In this document: positions 32,872 to 41,763 of the stretch, piece by piece
How the letters are laid out: the number at the start of each line of letters is the position of its first letter
How positions within the stretch are numbered: the first letter of the stretch is position 1
Source: Lachnospiraceae bacterium UBA7205
Lineage (GTDB): Bacteria > Bacillota > Clostridia > Lachnospirales > Lachnospiraceae
Direction of reading: 5' to 3'
Assembly (NCBI GenBank): GCA_002490665.1
Contig: DKUL01000035.1
Location: forward strand, 1 to 64,000
Length of the DNA stretch: 64,000 nucleotides
Program-made: the position numbers and the translations under genes
The notes under the pieces: model-generated
Seen by the model: only the letters and a program-made list of their open reading frames with translations
Databases searched by the model: none
What the model was told of the DNA's origin: nothing

Positions 32872-35547
32872 TCACCCTGCCTTTTCATACACCCTATCCA
32901 GCGCACCATCGGCAAACACAAACCCATAACGGTTACCGTCAAGCAGCTCATTTGCCCAGTAAATGCCGTTCCACTCACGCGCCTCGTATGTAAAATCGCC
33001 TGCAAACTGCGACCGGACCTCCTCCATGCTCATTCCCACCGTAAAACGGTTGTTGCGGCTTCCGCCCCCTTCCTGTATGGAAATCTCGTCCAGACCACCC
33101 TTCTCGTCAAATTCGAGACGATAGCGGTTATTCTCCGCCACAATGACATAGTTTTCCCATGTCGGCGTGTGGCCTTCCGTATTGCTGTACTCTTCATATA
33201 CCTCAAAATACCGTATTCTGCTTTTTGTCAAAAATTCCCGCACACGCGATGCCTCCATCCCCCATGCAAGTCCGTTTAATCGTTCCCTGAGCCGCCGTTC
33301 ATCATATTCTTCGAGCGCAATCGGCACAAAGGTATCGGAATACATGCCCGTGCTTGTCTGCACCAGGTCGCCTGTGACCTGGATTTCCTTTTCCTTGTCC
33401 CCAAGGTCTTTTCCCACGCCTACCATGGTTCCGTCTGTGAGCCGGGCAAACAGATTAAAGTGATAGCTTGTGTCGTACCTTCCCATTCTGGGTATTTCCT
33501 GCAAGGAGCTGTTCCCTGCGATTTTTTCCACCCACACCATCCTGACATCCTCAAGTACTTTTTTCGGCATGCGTACAAAATCATCGCTTGTAACAGGCGT
33601 CCCGCACTCCCCGAAAAGATTCCGTCCCCATGTATAGAGGCTTCCATCCGCACTGATGGCGGCGCCCGTCATGCTGCCTGTCGTTGCATAGATACAGTTT
33701 TCCAGTATTTTCCTCGGGCGGACATAGAGCATCTTCGCCGGATTCCTGTCATCCTCCACCCCTTTTTGATAGTCATTGTCATCACATATTGTTGTGTGGT
33801 AGGTGCCGCAGAACTGTCCCCACCACCACACATTCCCATCCCGGTCAAGGGCGGCAATGCATTCCCTGCCCGCGCGGGCATATGCCACATTTTCCATCAG
33901 CAGTGCAGGCTCTGTAACTGGCTTGTAATAAAGGATTTCGCCGTCCTGCTCTGCGCCGAGCAGCCCCAGCATATTTGAGCCAAGACCATACAGACTGCCG
34001 TCCTCCGTAAGATAAACACAGAAATATCCGTTCCCGGAACAGTCCACGGTCACTACATGCTCCGCGATTTTAACCGGTTCCAGATAAAAATTTTCTACGC
34101 TCACATCCTCCATTCCCAGCTGTCCGTATTCGTTTTTCCCATATCCCCACAGAACCTTATTTTCATCTATAAAATAGCGGTTATCGACAATCACTCTATT
34201 GGTGATATAGTAATCTGTCAGATCAAATGGGTCTTTCACGAAAACGACATCCATATCATCAACGTAAAATGTGGGCAGTTCCTTCTCCGGCTGCGCATGC
34301 CCTGCCATGCTTTCCTGCGGCTGTGCGGACGGTTTTTCTGACTGCACGGTGCCCCTTCCGTCTTTTCCGGTATTCCCCTGACCGGAAAGCACCCACATGC
34401 TGCTTCCCGCCATGGCACCGAAAACCAGCGCGCCCATGACAAGATATCCCCACCTGTTTTTTGCCGCAAACATATTTTGAATCCTTCGTCTTGCTGCCCT
34501 TTTTCCTGTAAAAATAGAAGTGCCATACACGATATCGCGCACGCGTTTTTTTGCCATATGGCTGAGCACGACCGTTCCGTACACCTTTCTCTGCGCTGCC
34601 GTCAGCCGGCACATCACCTGTGTGTCGCAGACACACTCCACATCCTGGTACGCCAGCTTCTCCATCAGCCACATTCCCGGATTCAACCAGTACAAATCAC
34701 ACACAAACATCATCAGGAGCTTGTACCACAAATCACCATTTTTCAGGTGCTGCATCTCATGGCGGAAAATCATGTCAAGCTCTGCCTCCGTGTATGGAAT
34801 GTCCGGCATCAGTAGCAGGGTGTGCCTGTACCCCAGCAACATCGGGGAGCCAAGATTGTCACAGATACGTATGGGCGGCACTGACCGGATGCCGTACTCC
34901 TCGCAGACTGCCGCAAGCCGCGCGCACAGGCGCTGCTCTGTACAGTGCCGGGAATTTAGCCTGAGACGCTCCCTTACGTTCAAAAAGCCTATGACATGGT
35001 ATTCTGTCCTTATCAGGGCGCCCGAAATCCAGAGCGCGAGCAGCAGCCATTTTGCACGGTACAGCTTTTGGAGAAAACCTGTCCAAATTCGTGTCACCGT
35101 GCTGGCGCCTGTCTTTACGACTGTCCGAGAAACTTCTGTGCCATTTGGGACATTCCCTGTTTCCTGTGCGTATGCTGCGTTTTCTTCCGGACTGACTTCA
35201 GTTTTTTCTGCATTCCCTTGTATCACATTTTCATTCACATTTCTCCCTGCATCCTGTCCCACAGCACTCCCCATGGAATCCAGTTTTTCTTCGTCCCCAT
35301 TAACCCGCATTGTTTCATCAGACATGGGCAGATGAACCTGTAAAAAATGCGATGGCTGCTGCCCGTAAATTTCTCCCAGAAGCAGCCGTACCGGAACCAG
35401 CAGCCGCACAGCCAGAATCATCCAGAGGATTTTGCGCCACCTGTAACCGATTTTGATTCCAGCCATGAAGGGGACTGCCCAGGCTGTCAGGACAATTACA
35501 TCGACAGCCAGCAGCGTGCCGAGCAGATAAACCAGATGTGTTTCCAC
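32872..35547 (-). CDS. M56-family (BlaR1-like) membrane metalloprotease fused to RCC1-like repeats
   Basis: 891 residues from GTG 35547 (GGAGG 7 bases upstream; a longer reading would overlap the repressor gene). Membrane segments lie near residues 4-22, 36-56, 166-182 and 366-388. The cytoplasmic protease domain has the zinc motif HEMQH (263-267) and the downstream VECVCD acid. In BlaR1/MecR1 this domain cleaves the BlaI-type repressor after an external signal. The extracellular part does not resemble a penicillin-binding domain. It has RCC1-like repeats (about 455-715: NKVLWGYGKNEYGQLG, GSLYGLGSNMLGLLG, GNVWWWGQFCG, GSLYTWGRNLFGECG), then a ~135-residue domain containing two WGM/VGMS-type segments. 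The ligand is unknown. It follows blaI by 16 bases. Confidence 0.88.
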   Translation of the reverse strand: METHLVYLLGTLLAVDVIVLTAWAVPFMAGIKIGYRWRKILWMILAVRLLVPVRLLLGEIYGQQPSHFLQVHLPMSDETMRVNGDEEKLDSMGSAVGQDAGRNVNENVIQGNAEKTEVSPEENAAYAQETGNVPNGTEVSRTVVKTGASTVTRIWTGFLQKLYRAKWLLLALWISGALIRTEYHVIGFLNVRERLRLNSRHCTEQRLCARLAAVCEEYGIRSVPPIRICDNLGSPMLLGYRHTLLLMPDIPYTEAELDMIFRHEMQHLKNGDLWYKLLMMFVCDLYWLNPGMWLMEKLAYQDVECVCDTQVMCRLTAAQRKVYGTVVLSHMAKKRVRDIVYGTSIFTGKRAARRRIQNMFAAKNRWGYLVMGALVFGAMAGSSMWVLSGQGNTGKDGRGTVQSEKPSAQPQESMAGHAQPEKELPTFYVDDMDVVFVKDPFDLTDYYITNRVIVDNRYFIDENKVLWGYGKNEYGQLGMEDVSVENFYLEPVKIAEHVVTVDCSGNGYFCVYLTEDGSLYGLGSNMLGLLGAEQDGEILYYKPVTEPALLMENVAYARAGRECIAALDRDGNVWWWGQFCGTYHTTICDDNDYQKGVEDDRNPAKMLYVRPRKILENCIYATTGSMTGAAISADGSLYTWGRNLFGECGTPVTSDDFVRMPKKVLEDVRMVWVEKIAGNSSLQEIPRMGRYDTSYHFNLFARLTDGTMVGVGKDLGDKEKEIQVTGDLVQTSTGMYSDTFVPIALEEYDERRLRERLNGLAWGMEASRVREFLTKSRIRYFEVYEEYSNTEGHTPTWENYVIVAENNRYRLEFDEKGGLDEISIQEGGGSRNNRFTVGMSMEEVRSQFAGDFTYEAREWNGIYWANELLDGNRYGFVFADGALDRVYEKAG

Positions 35548-35563
35548 AAAATCACCTCCATCC

Positions 35564-35947
35564 CTATTTATCCCTCTCCGTTCCTGCCTGCTCGTCGATA
35601 AACGCCTGCAGTTCGGCAATCTCCCTGTCATCCAGCCCTTTTCCGTCATACAGTGCCGTGACAAAATTTTTGAGCGAGCTGCCAAACATCTTGTCCAGAA
35701 CGCGCTGCCCTTCCTCCTTCAGATACGCTGATTTCTCCACCAGCGCATTGTAATAGTTGATGTTGCCTTGTTTTTCCTTGCGCAGGAATCCCCTCTTTTC
35801 CAGCCGTGAAAGCAGCGACAGGATTGTGCTCGGCACAACGTCCCTGCCGTTTTGCATTCTCATCTCGATATCCATCCGGGAAACCGGCTGCTCCGCATCC
35901 CAGATTACCATCATCAGTTCCAGCTCCGCGTCCGGTATTTTTTTCAT
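35564..35947 (-). CDS. BlaI/MecI-family transcriptional repressor
   Basis: 127 residues from ATG 35947 (GAGGTG six bases upstream; the in-frame GTG at 35956 lies inside that site). The winged-helix N-terminus IPDAELELMMVIWDAEQPVS, the recognition part DVVPSTILSLLSRLEKRGFL and the wing region KQGNINYYNALV are typical of BlaI. The C-terminal dimerisation helices are complete. It is expected to repress its own operon with the M56 sensor gene from two operators just upstream, with release by proteolysis. Confidence 0.95.
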   Translation of the reverse strand: MKKIPDAELELMMVIWDAEQPVSRMDIEMRMQNGRDVVPSTILSLLSRLEKRGFLRKEKQGNINYYNALVEKSAYLKEEGQRVLDKMFGSSLKNFVTALYDGKGLDDREIAELQAFIDEQAGTERDK

Positions 35948-35976
35948 GATATGCACCTCACTCTCTTTTTTTTATT

Positions 35977-35992
35977 TTAGACAAATGTCTAA
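35977..35992. promoter_or_regulatory. BlaI-type operator 2
   Basis: Perfect palindrome TTAGACA-AA-TGTCTAA. It lies 34 bases centre to centre from the second site and about 30 bases before the blaI start, inside the leader. The TAGACA/TGTCTA half-sites match the BlaI/MecI class. Confidence 0.75.
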
Positions 35993-36009
35993 TCGAAAGG
36001 AAAGGATGT

Positions 36010-36027
36010 TTTAGACATTTGTCTAAA
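36010..36027. promoter_or_regulatory. BlaI-type operator 1
   Basis: Perfect palindrome TTTAGACA-TT-TGTCTAAA placed right at the expected transcription start, a few bases downstream of the -10 box. Confidence 0.8.
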
Positions 36028-36030
36028 TGT

Positions 36031-36059
36031 AGGATAACATAATGCAGGCGCTCTGTCAA
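36031..36059 (-). promoter_or_regulatory. Sigma-A promoter of the blaI-M56 operon
   Basis: TTGACA (36054-36059), 17-base spacer and TATCCT (36031-36036) on the minus strand, immediately upstream of operator 1. Confidence 0.75.
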
Positions 36060-36107
36060 CGCCCGGACAAAAGCGCCTGCATATAAAGACATCCAGTATC
36101 CGTATTA

Positions 36108-37199
36108 TCACGCGCGCACCGAAAACTTCGGTTTTCCGTCAAAAATATGTACCTTTGCAAGCGCCCCCCTGACATGCCCCAGCGTCTCGCCGATATCATG
36201 CTCCATGGCAAACTGGTACTCCTCCTCCGTGATTGGTACCACCCACAATAGATTGACCGGATCCTCCATGCAGGGCTTGTAATCCGGCATTTCAAGCCCC
36301 GGCACCATGCGGGGATTGACAAACAGCACCGCCGCAAAGCCCTCAATGCGGTTGTACGGAACCGTGTGCCCATGTGCAAAAAAAGTCTCCTCCTGCCATG
36401 GGTACGCTGACGCCGCAGCCAGATACGAGAACATCTGATTGCACAAGCCCTCGTGTTGCTTTACTGCCGCAAAGCCAAGCTCCATCCGCCGGTCTGTGCG
36501 ATAATCCTGCGAATCATACAGCTCAATGCCGGGCATGGGAATCAGGCTGACGCCCGCCGTAATCCCATAAACCACACCATCCCGGGTACCCCGAACCAGC
36601 GCCTTGGGCGGAAATTCCTCATTGTCAATCGCATAATAATTCTGGCATGGGCCAAAAAAATCCTCAAGGACATCCATATGCGTCTTCTGCGTAATTTTCC
36701 AGTACTCCGGCTCATACTCAAACCAGTCCCAGAATGTCTGGCTGCGCGCCACACGCGGACCAATTGTCTCAAGCGCGTCTTCCAGTCCCCATGCGCAGGG
36801 CGCCATGCCGTCCGCATACCTGGAATAACCGTGAAATCCCTGATACCCGCTCCAGCAGGGAATCACACAGAGAAGCTCCTCCTCCGACAGCAGTGCCGCC
36901 GCATTTCCCTCCTCAAACCACACGATTTTCAGCTTGTCAGCATCAAGCTCCATCCCGCCGGCATCATGCAGCACATACTGCTCCGGCATCGCTGGCGCGA
37001 TTCCCCGCCGCATCGACTCCACGTCCAGCTCCCCGGGCGCCACGGACACATTGCAAATCCAGCAGCTCTTTACCACGGCATCCTCCATTCCGGGCTTCAC
37101 CCACAGATAAAAGTAACAGCTCGTGTCCGTCCGCTCCACAAATGCCTGTATGTTACAGACAGGCGACCACTCCTCCAGCAGAATTTTCGATTCCCCCAT
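36108..37199 (-). CDS. Suppressor-of-fused (SUFU) domain protein
   Basis: 363 residues, soluble. The C-terminal part (about 205-355) resembles the SUFU domain: GITAGVSLIPMPGIELY, ELGFAAVK, AHGHTVPYNRI and the characteristic NLLWVVPITEEEYQFA. The N-terminal ~190 residues (WVKPGMEDAVVKSCWICN, CWSGYQGFHGYSRYADG) have no recognised domain. Bacterial SUFU proteins are often predicted immunity proteins in polymorphic-toxin systems, but no toxin gene is adjacent here, so the role is open. The start MGESKILLEEW follows AAAGGAGAC. Confidence 0.75.
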   Translation of the reverse strand: MGESKILLEEWSPVCNIQAFVERTDTSCYFYLWVKPGMEDAVVKSCWICNVSVAPGELDVESMRRGIAPAMPEQYVLHDAGGMELDADKLKIVWFEEGNAAALLSEEELLCVIPCWSGYQGFHGYSRYADGMAPCAWGLEDALETIGPRVARSQTFWDWFEYEPEYWKITQKTHMDVLEDFFGPCQNYYAIDNEEFPPKALVRGTRDGVVYGITAGVSLIPMPGIELYDSQDYRTDRRMELGFAAVKQHEGLCNQMFSYLAAASAYPWQEETFFAHGHTVPYNRIEGFAAVLFVNPRMVPGLEMPDYKPCMEDPVNLLWVVPITEEEYQFAMEHDIGETLGHVRGALAKVHIFDGKPKFSVRA

Positions 37200-37304
37200 G
37201 TCAGTCTCCTTTCATATTTTTATTTGCTCCATATTCCAATACTATCACGACTGTGTCATTTCAACAAGTCACAATGCGCGATAGTATGATAACCTCTAAA
37301 TATA

Positions 37305-37339
37305 AAAATCGAGTAGGAGAACCTCCCCTACTCGATTTT
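37305..37339 (-). terminator. Terminator after glnN
   Basis: AAAATCGAGTAGG (left arm at 37305-37317) pairs perfectly with CCTACTCGATTTT (37327-37339); a T run follows on the minus strand. It lies 35 bases after the glnN stop. Confidence 0.9.
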
Positions 37340-37373
37340 ATCGTTAAAGCCAAAAGCATTTGCGATACTTATA

Positions 37374-39485
37374 TCATACCTCGAACATCAAATCCCCATA
37401 TGTAGGAACCGGCCAGATCGTGCTGTCCACAATCATCTCAAGCTTATCAATCGGCGCGCGCAGTGCATCCATTGCCACCTTTACAGTATCTTTATAGTAG
37501 AATGCCAGCTTCTTCGCATCGGAAATCCCGGAAGCGCCAGCCTCCACTTCCTTCAGCGTATTGAGCGCTTTCTTAGCCTCTGCCAGAAGTCCGTCTACCT
37601 CCTCAAGCATCTCCATCTGCGCTGCTGCCGTGGTCCCGGCCTCCTTGATGGCAATTACCGAATTTGCCAGCTCGCCGGCATAGGAGGCAACCGCCGGAAT
37701 AATATCCTTGCCTGCCATGTCAATCATGGTAAGCGCCTCAATGTTGATGGTTTTTGCATATGTCTCATAGATAATCTCCTCGCGGGACTCCAGCTCAACC
37801 CTTGTAAAGATGCCAAACTTCTCAAACAGGGCAACCGCCTTGTCTGTCGTGATGGTGGATGCCGCCTCAATCATGGACTTGATATTGGGAAGTCCGCGGC
37901 GCTCTGCCTCCGCAACCCACTCGTCGGAATAACCGTCTCCATTAAATACGATTCGCTGGTGCTTTGTCATGTATTCCTTGATGATGTCATGCACTTCCAA
38001 ATCAAAATCCGCTGCCTGCTCAAGCCTGTCAGCCGCCTCGCAGAATGCCTCCGCAACGATGGCGTTCAGTGTCGTGTTCGGGCTGGCAATCGAGTCCGCA
38101 GAACCAACCATACGGAACTCAAACTTGTTTCCCGTGAAGGCAAACGGTGATGTCCTGTTCCTGTCCGTCGCATCCTTCTCAAAGTCGGGAAGCGTCGATA
38201 CGCCCGTCTCAAGCTTTCCGCCCTGCTTTACCTTTGCCGCATCGCCCGTCTCCACAAGCTGCCGCACAACATCCTCAAGCTGGTCGCCAAGGAAAATGGA
38301 AATAATTGCAGGCGGTGCCTCGTTCGCACCAAGTCTGTGGTCATTTCCCACGTCAGAAGCGGACTGGCGGAGCAAATCCGCATGGGTATCCACTGCCTTC
38401 ATAATGCAGGCAAGCACCAGCAGGAACTGGATATTTTTGTTTGGCGTGTCGCCCGGGTCAAGCAGATTCTCGCCGTTGTCTGTCGTGATGGACCAGTTGT
38501 TGTGCTTGCCGGAGCCATTCACGCCCGCATACGGCTTCTCGTGAAGCAGGCATCTCAAATCATGCTTGTAGGCAACCCGCTTCATCGCCTCCATCACAAG
38601 CTGGTTGTGGTCAACCGCAATGTTTGCCGTCTCATAAATCGGGGCAAGCTCATGCTGTGCCGGCGCAACCTCGTTGTGCTGTGTCTTTGCCGTAACGCCC
38701 AGCTTCCACAATTCCTCGTTCAAATCCTTCATGTACGCGCCGACACGCTCCTTGATGACGCCAAAGTAATGGTCTTCCATCTCCTGTCCCTTCGGGGCCG
38801 GTGCGCCGAACAGCGTGCGTCCCGCAAACATCAAGTCCTTCCTCTGCATATATAAATCCTTGTCTACCAGGAAATATTCCTGCTCCGGTCCCACGGAAGC
38901 CGTAACCTTTGTCGCTCCCTTGTTGCCAAACAGCTTTACGATACGCAGCGCCTGCTCACTCAGTGCCTCCATAGAGCGCAGAAGCGGCGTTTTCTTGTCA
39001 AGCGCCTCACCGGTGTATGAGCAGAATGCCGTCGGAATGCAGAGCGTGACACCGCATCCGGATTCCTTGAGAAAGGCAGGAGATGTAATGTCCCATGCCG
39101 TATACCCCCGCGCCTCAAACGTGGCACGGAGTCCGCCTGACGGAAATGAGGAAGCATCCGGCTCACCCTTAATCAGCTCCTTGCCCGAGAACTCCATCAG
39201 CATTTTGCCCTCCGCGTCAGGATGGGACACAAAAGAATCGTGCTTCTCCGCCGTGATTCCCGTAAGCGGCTGGAACCAGTGTGTGTAGTGTGTTGCGCCG
39301 TTTTCAACCGCCCAGTCCTTCATCGCCTTTGCAACGACATCGGCTGTCGTCATGGAAAGCTCGCCGCCATGGTCCATTACCCGCTTTACTTCCAGAAACA
39401 CCTTTCTGGTAAGCCGCTCTTTCATCTTTTCGATGGTAAAGACTTTCTCTCCGAAAATTTTTTCCACATTTAATGTTTCGCTCAT
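37374..39485 (-). CDS. glnN: Glutamine synthetase type III
   Basis: ATP-dependent synthesis of glutamine from glutamate and ammonia. 703 residues, the size of GSIII, much longer than GlnA. Catalytic motifs are present: SVGPEQEYFLVD, AKTQHNEVAPAQHELAPIYE, VNGSGKHNNWSI and RTSPFAFTGNKFEFR. The ATG has a weak GTGAGGAAA site. It is monocistronic, with a terminator behind and another gene's terminator in front. No GlnR-type site was recognised in the 39486-39589 upstream stretch. Confidence 0.97.
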   Translation of the reverse strand: MSETLNVEKIFGEKVFTIEKMKERLTRKVFLEVKRVMDHGGELSMTTADVVAKAMKDWAVENGATHYTHWFQPLTGITAEKHDSFVSHPDAEGKMLMEFSGKELIKGEPDASSFPSGGLRATFEARGYTAWDITSPAFLKESGCGVTLCIPTAFCSYTGEALDKKTPLLRSMEALSEQALRIVKLFGNKGATKVTASVGPEQEYFLVDKDLYMQRKDLMFAGRTLFGAPAPKGQEMEDHYFGVIKERVGAYMKDLNEELWKLGVTAKTQHNEVAPAQHELAPIYETANIAVDHNQLVMEAMKRVAYKHDLRCLLHEKPYAGVNGSGKHNNWSITTDNGENLLDPGDTPNKNIQFLLVLACIMKAVDTHADLLRQSASDVGNDHRLGANEAPPAIISIFLGDQLEDVVRQLVETGDAAKVKQGGKLETGVSTLPDFEKDATDRNRTSPFAFTGNKFEFRMVGSADSIASPNTTLNAIVAEAFCEAADRLEQAADFDLEVHDIIKEYMTKHQRIVFNGDGYSDEWVAEAERRGLPNIKSMIEAASTITTDKAVALFEKFGIFTRVELESREEIIYETYAKTINIEALTMIDMAGKDIIPAVASYAGELANSVIAIKEAGTTAAAQMEMLEEVDGLLAEAKKALNTLKEVEAGASGISDAKKLAFYYKDTVKVAMDALRAPIDKLEMIVDSTIWPVPTYGDLMFEV

Positions 39486-39589
39486 ATTGATTTCCTCACT
39501 TTCTATAAATCATGATACCCCGCTCGTTATTGTGGTCGTGCATAACGCATATTTCGTGCAATATAACGCTTGTGCACATAAGTAAAAAA

Positions 39590-39622
39590 GTTCCAAAAAA
39601 AGAGATACTTCTTTTTTGGAAC
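39590..39622 (-). terminator. Terminator downstream of trhP
   Basis: GTTCCAAAAAA/TTTTTTGGAAC hairpin followed by TTTTTTAC on the minus strand. It ends the trmR-trhP transcription unit before glnN. Confidence 0.8.
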
Positions 39623-39732
39623 ATCTTCGTTCGCACTATCATGATATATTGTTTTGAATCATTACATTATTGCATTTCATAAAATTGTGCCTTATTTCTT
39701 TTACTTTTTATACAATAATATATCTCAGGTAA

Positions 39733-39820
39733 AAAATCAAGGCTTTCTTGAAATTTTTGGACGCTTTTTCCGTTTTTTTACACTTTGCATAGATATCACT
39801 TTCAAAAAAGCCTGATTTTT
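39733..39820 (-). terminator. Long imperfect inverted repeat right after trhP
   Basis: AAAATCAAGGCTTTCTTGAAA (ends 39753) pairs with TTTCAAAAAAGCCTGATTTTT (from 39800), about 19 of 21 positions, with a 46-base loop; a T run follows on the minus strand. It may be the first of two tandem terminators. Confidence 0.5.
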
Positions 39821-39826
39821 GTTAAA

Positions 39827-41071
39827 TTATTTTGCAGCCTCCACACGCATCAAATCATACGTCTCCGGCCTGTCTGCCAGCGCCACATACAAAACCTGCC
39901 GCGAGTGCGGGCAGTTCTCGACTGCCTCTTTGTCCTCATTGTACATGGCAAGCACCCTTGTGCGGATATTGCGGCCGTCCGGCTTCATTAGCTCAATCGT
40001 ATCCCCCACACAGAACTTGTTTTTCTGCTCAAATTTTGCCAGGCCGCGCTCGTCCACCGACTCCACGCTGCCAAGGTAAACATACTCATTGACATAGGTG
40101 TTGCTGTCGTAAATCTGCGTATTTTCATCCGGTTTCCCGAAATAAAATCCCGTCGTGAACTGGCGGTAGGTGCATTTGGCAATCTCGGCACTGTACCATT
40201 CCATGTTTTTGCGGTATGTCTCCTCGGACACAAAAAAGTCGTCAATCGCCTTTCTGTAGGTTCGTGCCACACATGCCACATAGAGCGCGGTCTTCATGCG
40301 ACCCTCTATTTTCAGGCTGTCGATTCCCGCTCCAACAATCTCAGGAATGTATTCAATCATGCACAAATCCTTGGAGTTAAAAATGTAGGTTCCGCGCTCA
40401 TTCTCGTACACCGGAAGATACTCCCCGGGTCGCGTCTCCTCAACGACTGCATACTTCCAGCGGCAGGGATGCGTGCATGCCCCCTGATTGGCATCCCGCC
40501 CGGTGAAGTAATTGGACAGCAGGCATCTGCCCGAATAGGAAATGCACATTGCGCCGTGAATAAAGCTCTCGATTTCCATCTCCTTTGGTATGTTGTCCCG
40601 AATCTGGCGGATTTCCGCAAGCGAAAGCTCCCGCGCCGACACGACACGTTTCGCGCCCTGCTGCCACCAGAAGCGGTAGGTCTGGAAATTTGTGTTGTTT
40701 GCCTGCGTGGATATATGGATGTCAATTTCGGGACAGACCTCTTTTGCAATCATGAACATTCCGGGGTCGGATATAATCAGCGCATCCGGCTGTATCTCTT
40801 TTAGCTCCTCAAAATATTTTCTTGCACCCTCAAGGTCATCATTGTGCGCGAGGATGTTTGCCGTCACATATACCTTTACACCATGCGCATGCGCAAAACG
40901 GATTCCCTCCGCCATCTCCTCACCGGAAAAGTTCTTAGCCTTGGCGCGCAGGCCGAATGTCTCTCCGCCGATATAGACCGCATCCGCGCCAAATACAACA
41001 GCCGTCTTTAAAACCTCGAGGCTGCTTGCCGGAACCAGAAGCTCCGGCTTTCCTTGTCTTTTATTGTTCAT
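39827..41071 (-). CDS. trhP: Peptidase U32-family tRNA hydroxylation protein (TrhP/YrrO-like)
   Basis: 414 residues from ATG 41071, with GGAGG six bases upstream; it overlaps the preceding gene by 11 bases. The sequence starts MNNKRQGKPELLVPASSLEV and has the family signature ESFIHGAMCISYSGRCLLSN, followed by cysteines in GACTHPCRW, likely iron-sulphur ligands. U32 proteins of this branch make 5-hydroxyuridine at tRNA position 34. The preceding trmR gene methylates that product, the same pairing as yrrM-yrrN-yrrO in Bacillus subtilis. The older name protease/collagenase is probably misleading. Confidence 0.9.
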   Translation of the reverse strand: MNNKRQGKPELLVPASSLEVLKTAVVFGADAVYIGGETFGLRAKAKNFSGEEMAEGIRFAHAHGVKVYVTANILAHNDDLEGARKYFEELKEIQPDALIISDPGMFMIAKEVCPEIDIHISTQANNTNFQTYRFWWQQGAKRVVSARELSLAEIRQIRDNIPKEMEIESFIHGAMCISYSGRCLLSNYFTGRDANQGACTHPCRWKYAVVEETRPGEYLPVYENERGTYIFNSKDLCMIEYIPEIVGAGIDSLKIEGRMKTALYVACVARTYRKAIDDFFVSEETYRKNMEWYSAEIAKCTYRQFTTGFYFGKPDENTQIYDSNTYVNEYVYLGSVESVDERGLAKFEQKNKFCVGDTIELMKPDGRNIRTRVLAMYNEDKEAVENCPHSRQVLYVALADRPETYDLMRVEAAK

Positions 41072-41744
41072 TGCAATCCTCCAACTTTTTTGTTTCACCG
41101 TTTCGTTTTGCGGAGAGCGTCACCCCATCCGCAATAGGCAGTATCGTTGTTTCCAGCTCCTCGCAGTGCGTCAGCTGGTACAGGTATTCCCGCATCCTGT
41201 TATGGATGGTGCGGTTCCTGCGGATTACTGCATACTTTGACTCAATCAGCTCGCCCTCCTGCAGGATATTATCCGACACCAACAGCCCGGTTGGTGACAG
41301 GAGACGCAGGATATCCGGCAGGAAATTGATATACTGCCCTTTTGCCGCATCCATAAAAATCAGGTCATACATGCCGTCTTCCTTTAAAGCCGGCAGAAGT
41401 TCTGCGGCATCCCCCTCAAGAAGCGTGATGCAGTCTGACTTTCCCGCCTTTTCAAAATTTTCCTTCGCAGCAGGGATACGTTTTTCATATTTTTCAATTG
41501 TCGTAATATGGCACCCCTTAGGCGCGTACTCGCTCATCAGCAATGCCGAAAAACCAATCGCCGTTCCCACTTCCAGAATGTGCATTGGTCGTCCCCATGT
41601 TATAAGCAGCCGAAGCAGGCTCTGCATCTGCGGCCTGATAATCGGCACATTTGTCTCCATTGAATATTTCTCCAACTGATTCAGATAGGACGGTTTATCA
41701 CTGTCAAAAGAGTGGATAAACGTCAGCATTCTCTCATCCATCAT
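41061..41744 (-). CDS. trmR: SAM-dependent O-methyltransferase (TrmR/YrrM-like)
   Basis: About 227 residues; the start is ATG 41744 or 41741 (MMDERMLTFIHSF), behind GGGGAG. The O-methyltransferase family 3 fold shows ILEVGTAIGFSALLM (SAM-binding), YDLIFMDAAKGQYINFL (metal-binding Asp) and LLVSDNILQEGEL. Together with the downstream U32 protein it matches the trmR-trhP route to 5-methoxyuridine at the tRNA wobble position. It follows the sugar isomerase-like gene by about 19 bases, so four genes may be one operon. Confidence 0.88.
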   Translation of the reverse strand: MMDERMLTFIHSFDSDKPSYLNQLEKYSMETNVPIIRPQMQSLLRLLITWGRPMHILEVGTAIGFSALLMSEYAPKGCHITTIEKYEKRIPAAKENFEKAGKSDCITLLEGDAAELLPALKEDGMYDLIFMDAAKGQYINFLPDILRLLSPTGLLVSDNILQEGELIESKYAVIRRNRTIHNRMREYLYQLTHCEELETTILPIADGVTLSAKRNGETKKLEDCNEQ

Positions 41745-41763
41745 TTTTTCTCCCCATGTTCCT

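Noticed and set aside
34520..35335. 271-codon plus-strand frame in the M56 gene
   Set aside because: Antisense to the protease domain; Ser/Arg/Cys-rich translation without any motif.
36453..37289. 278-codon plus-strand frame across the SUFU gene
   Set aside because: Shadow of a convincing minus-strand gene; no ribosome-binding site.
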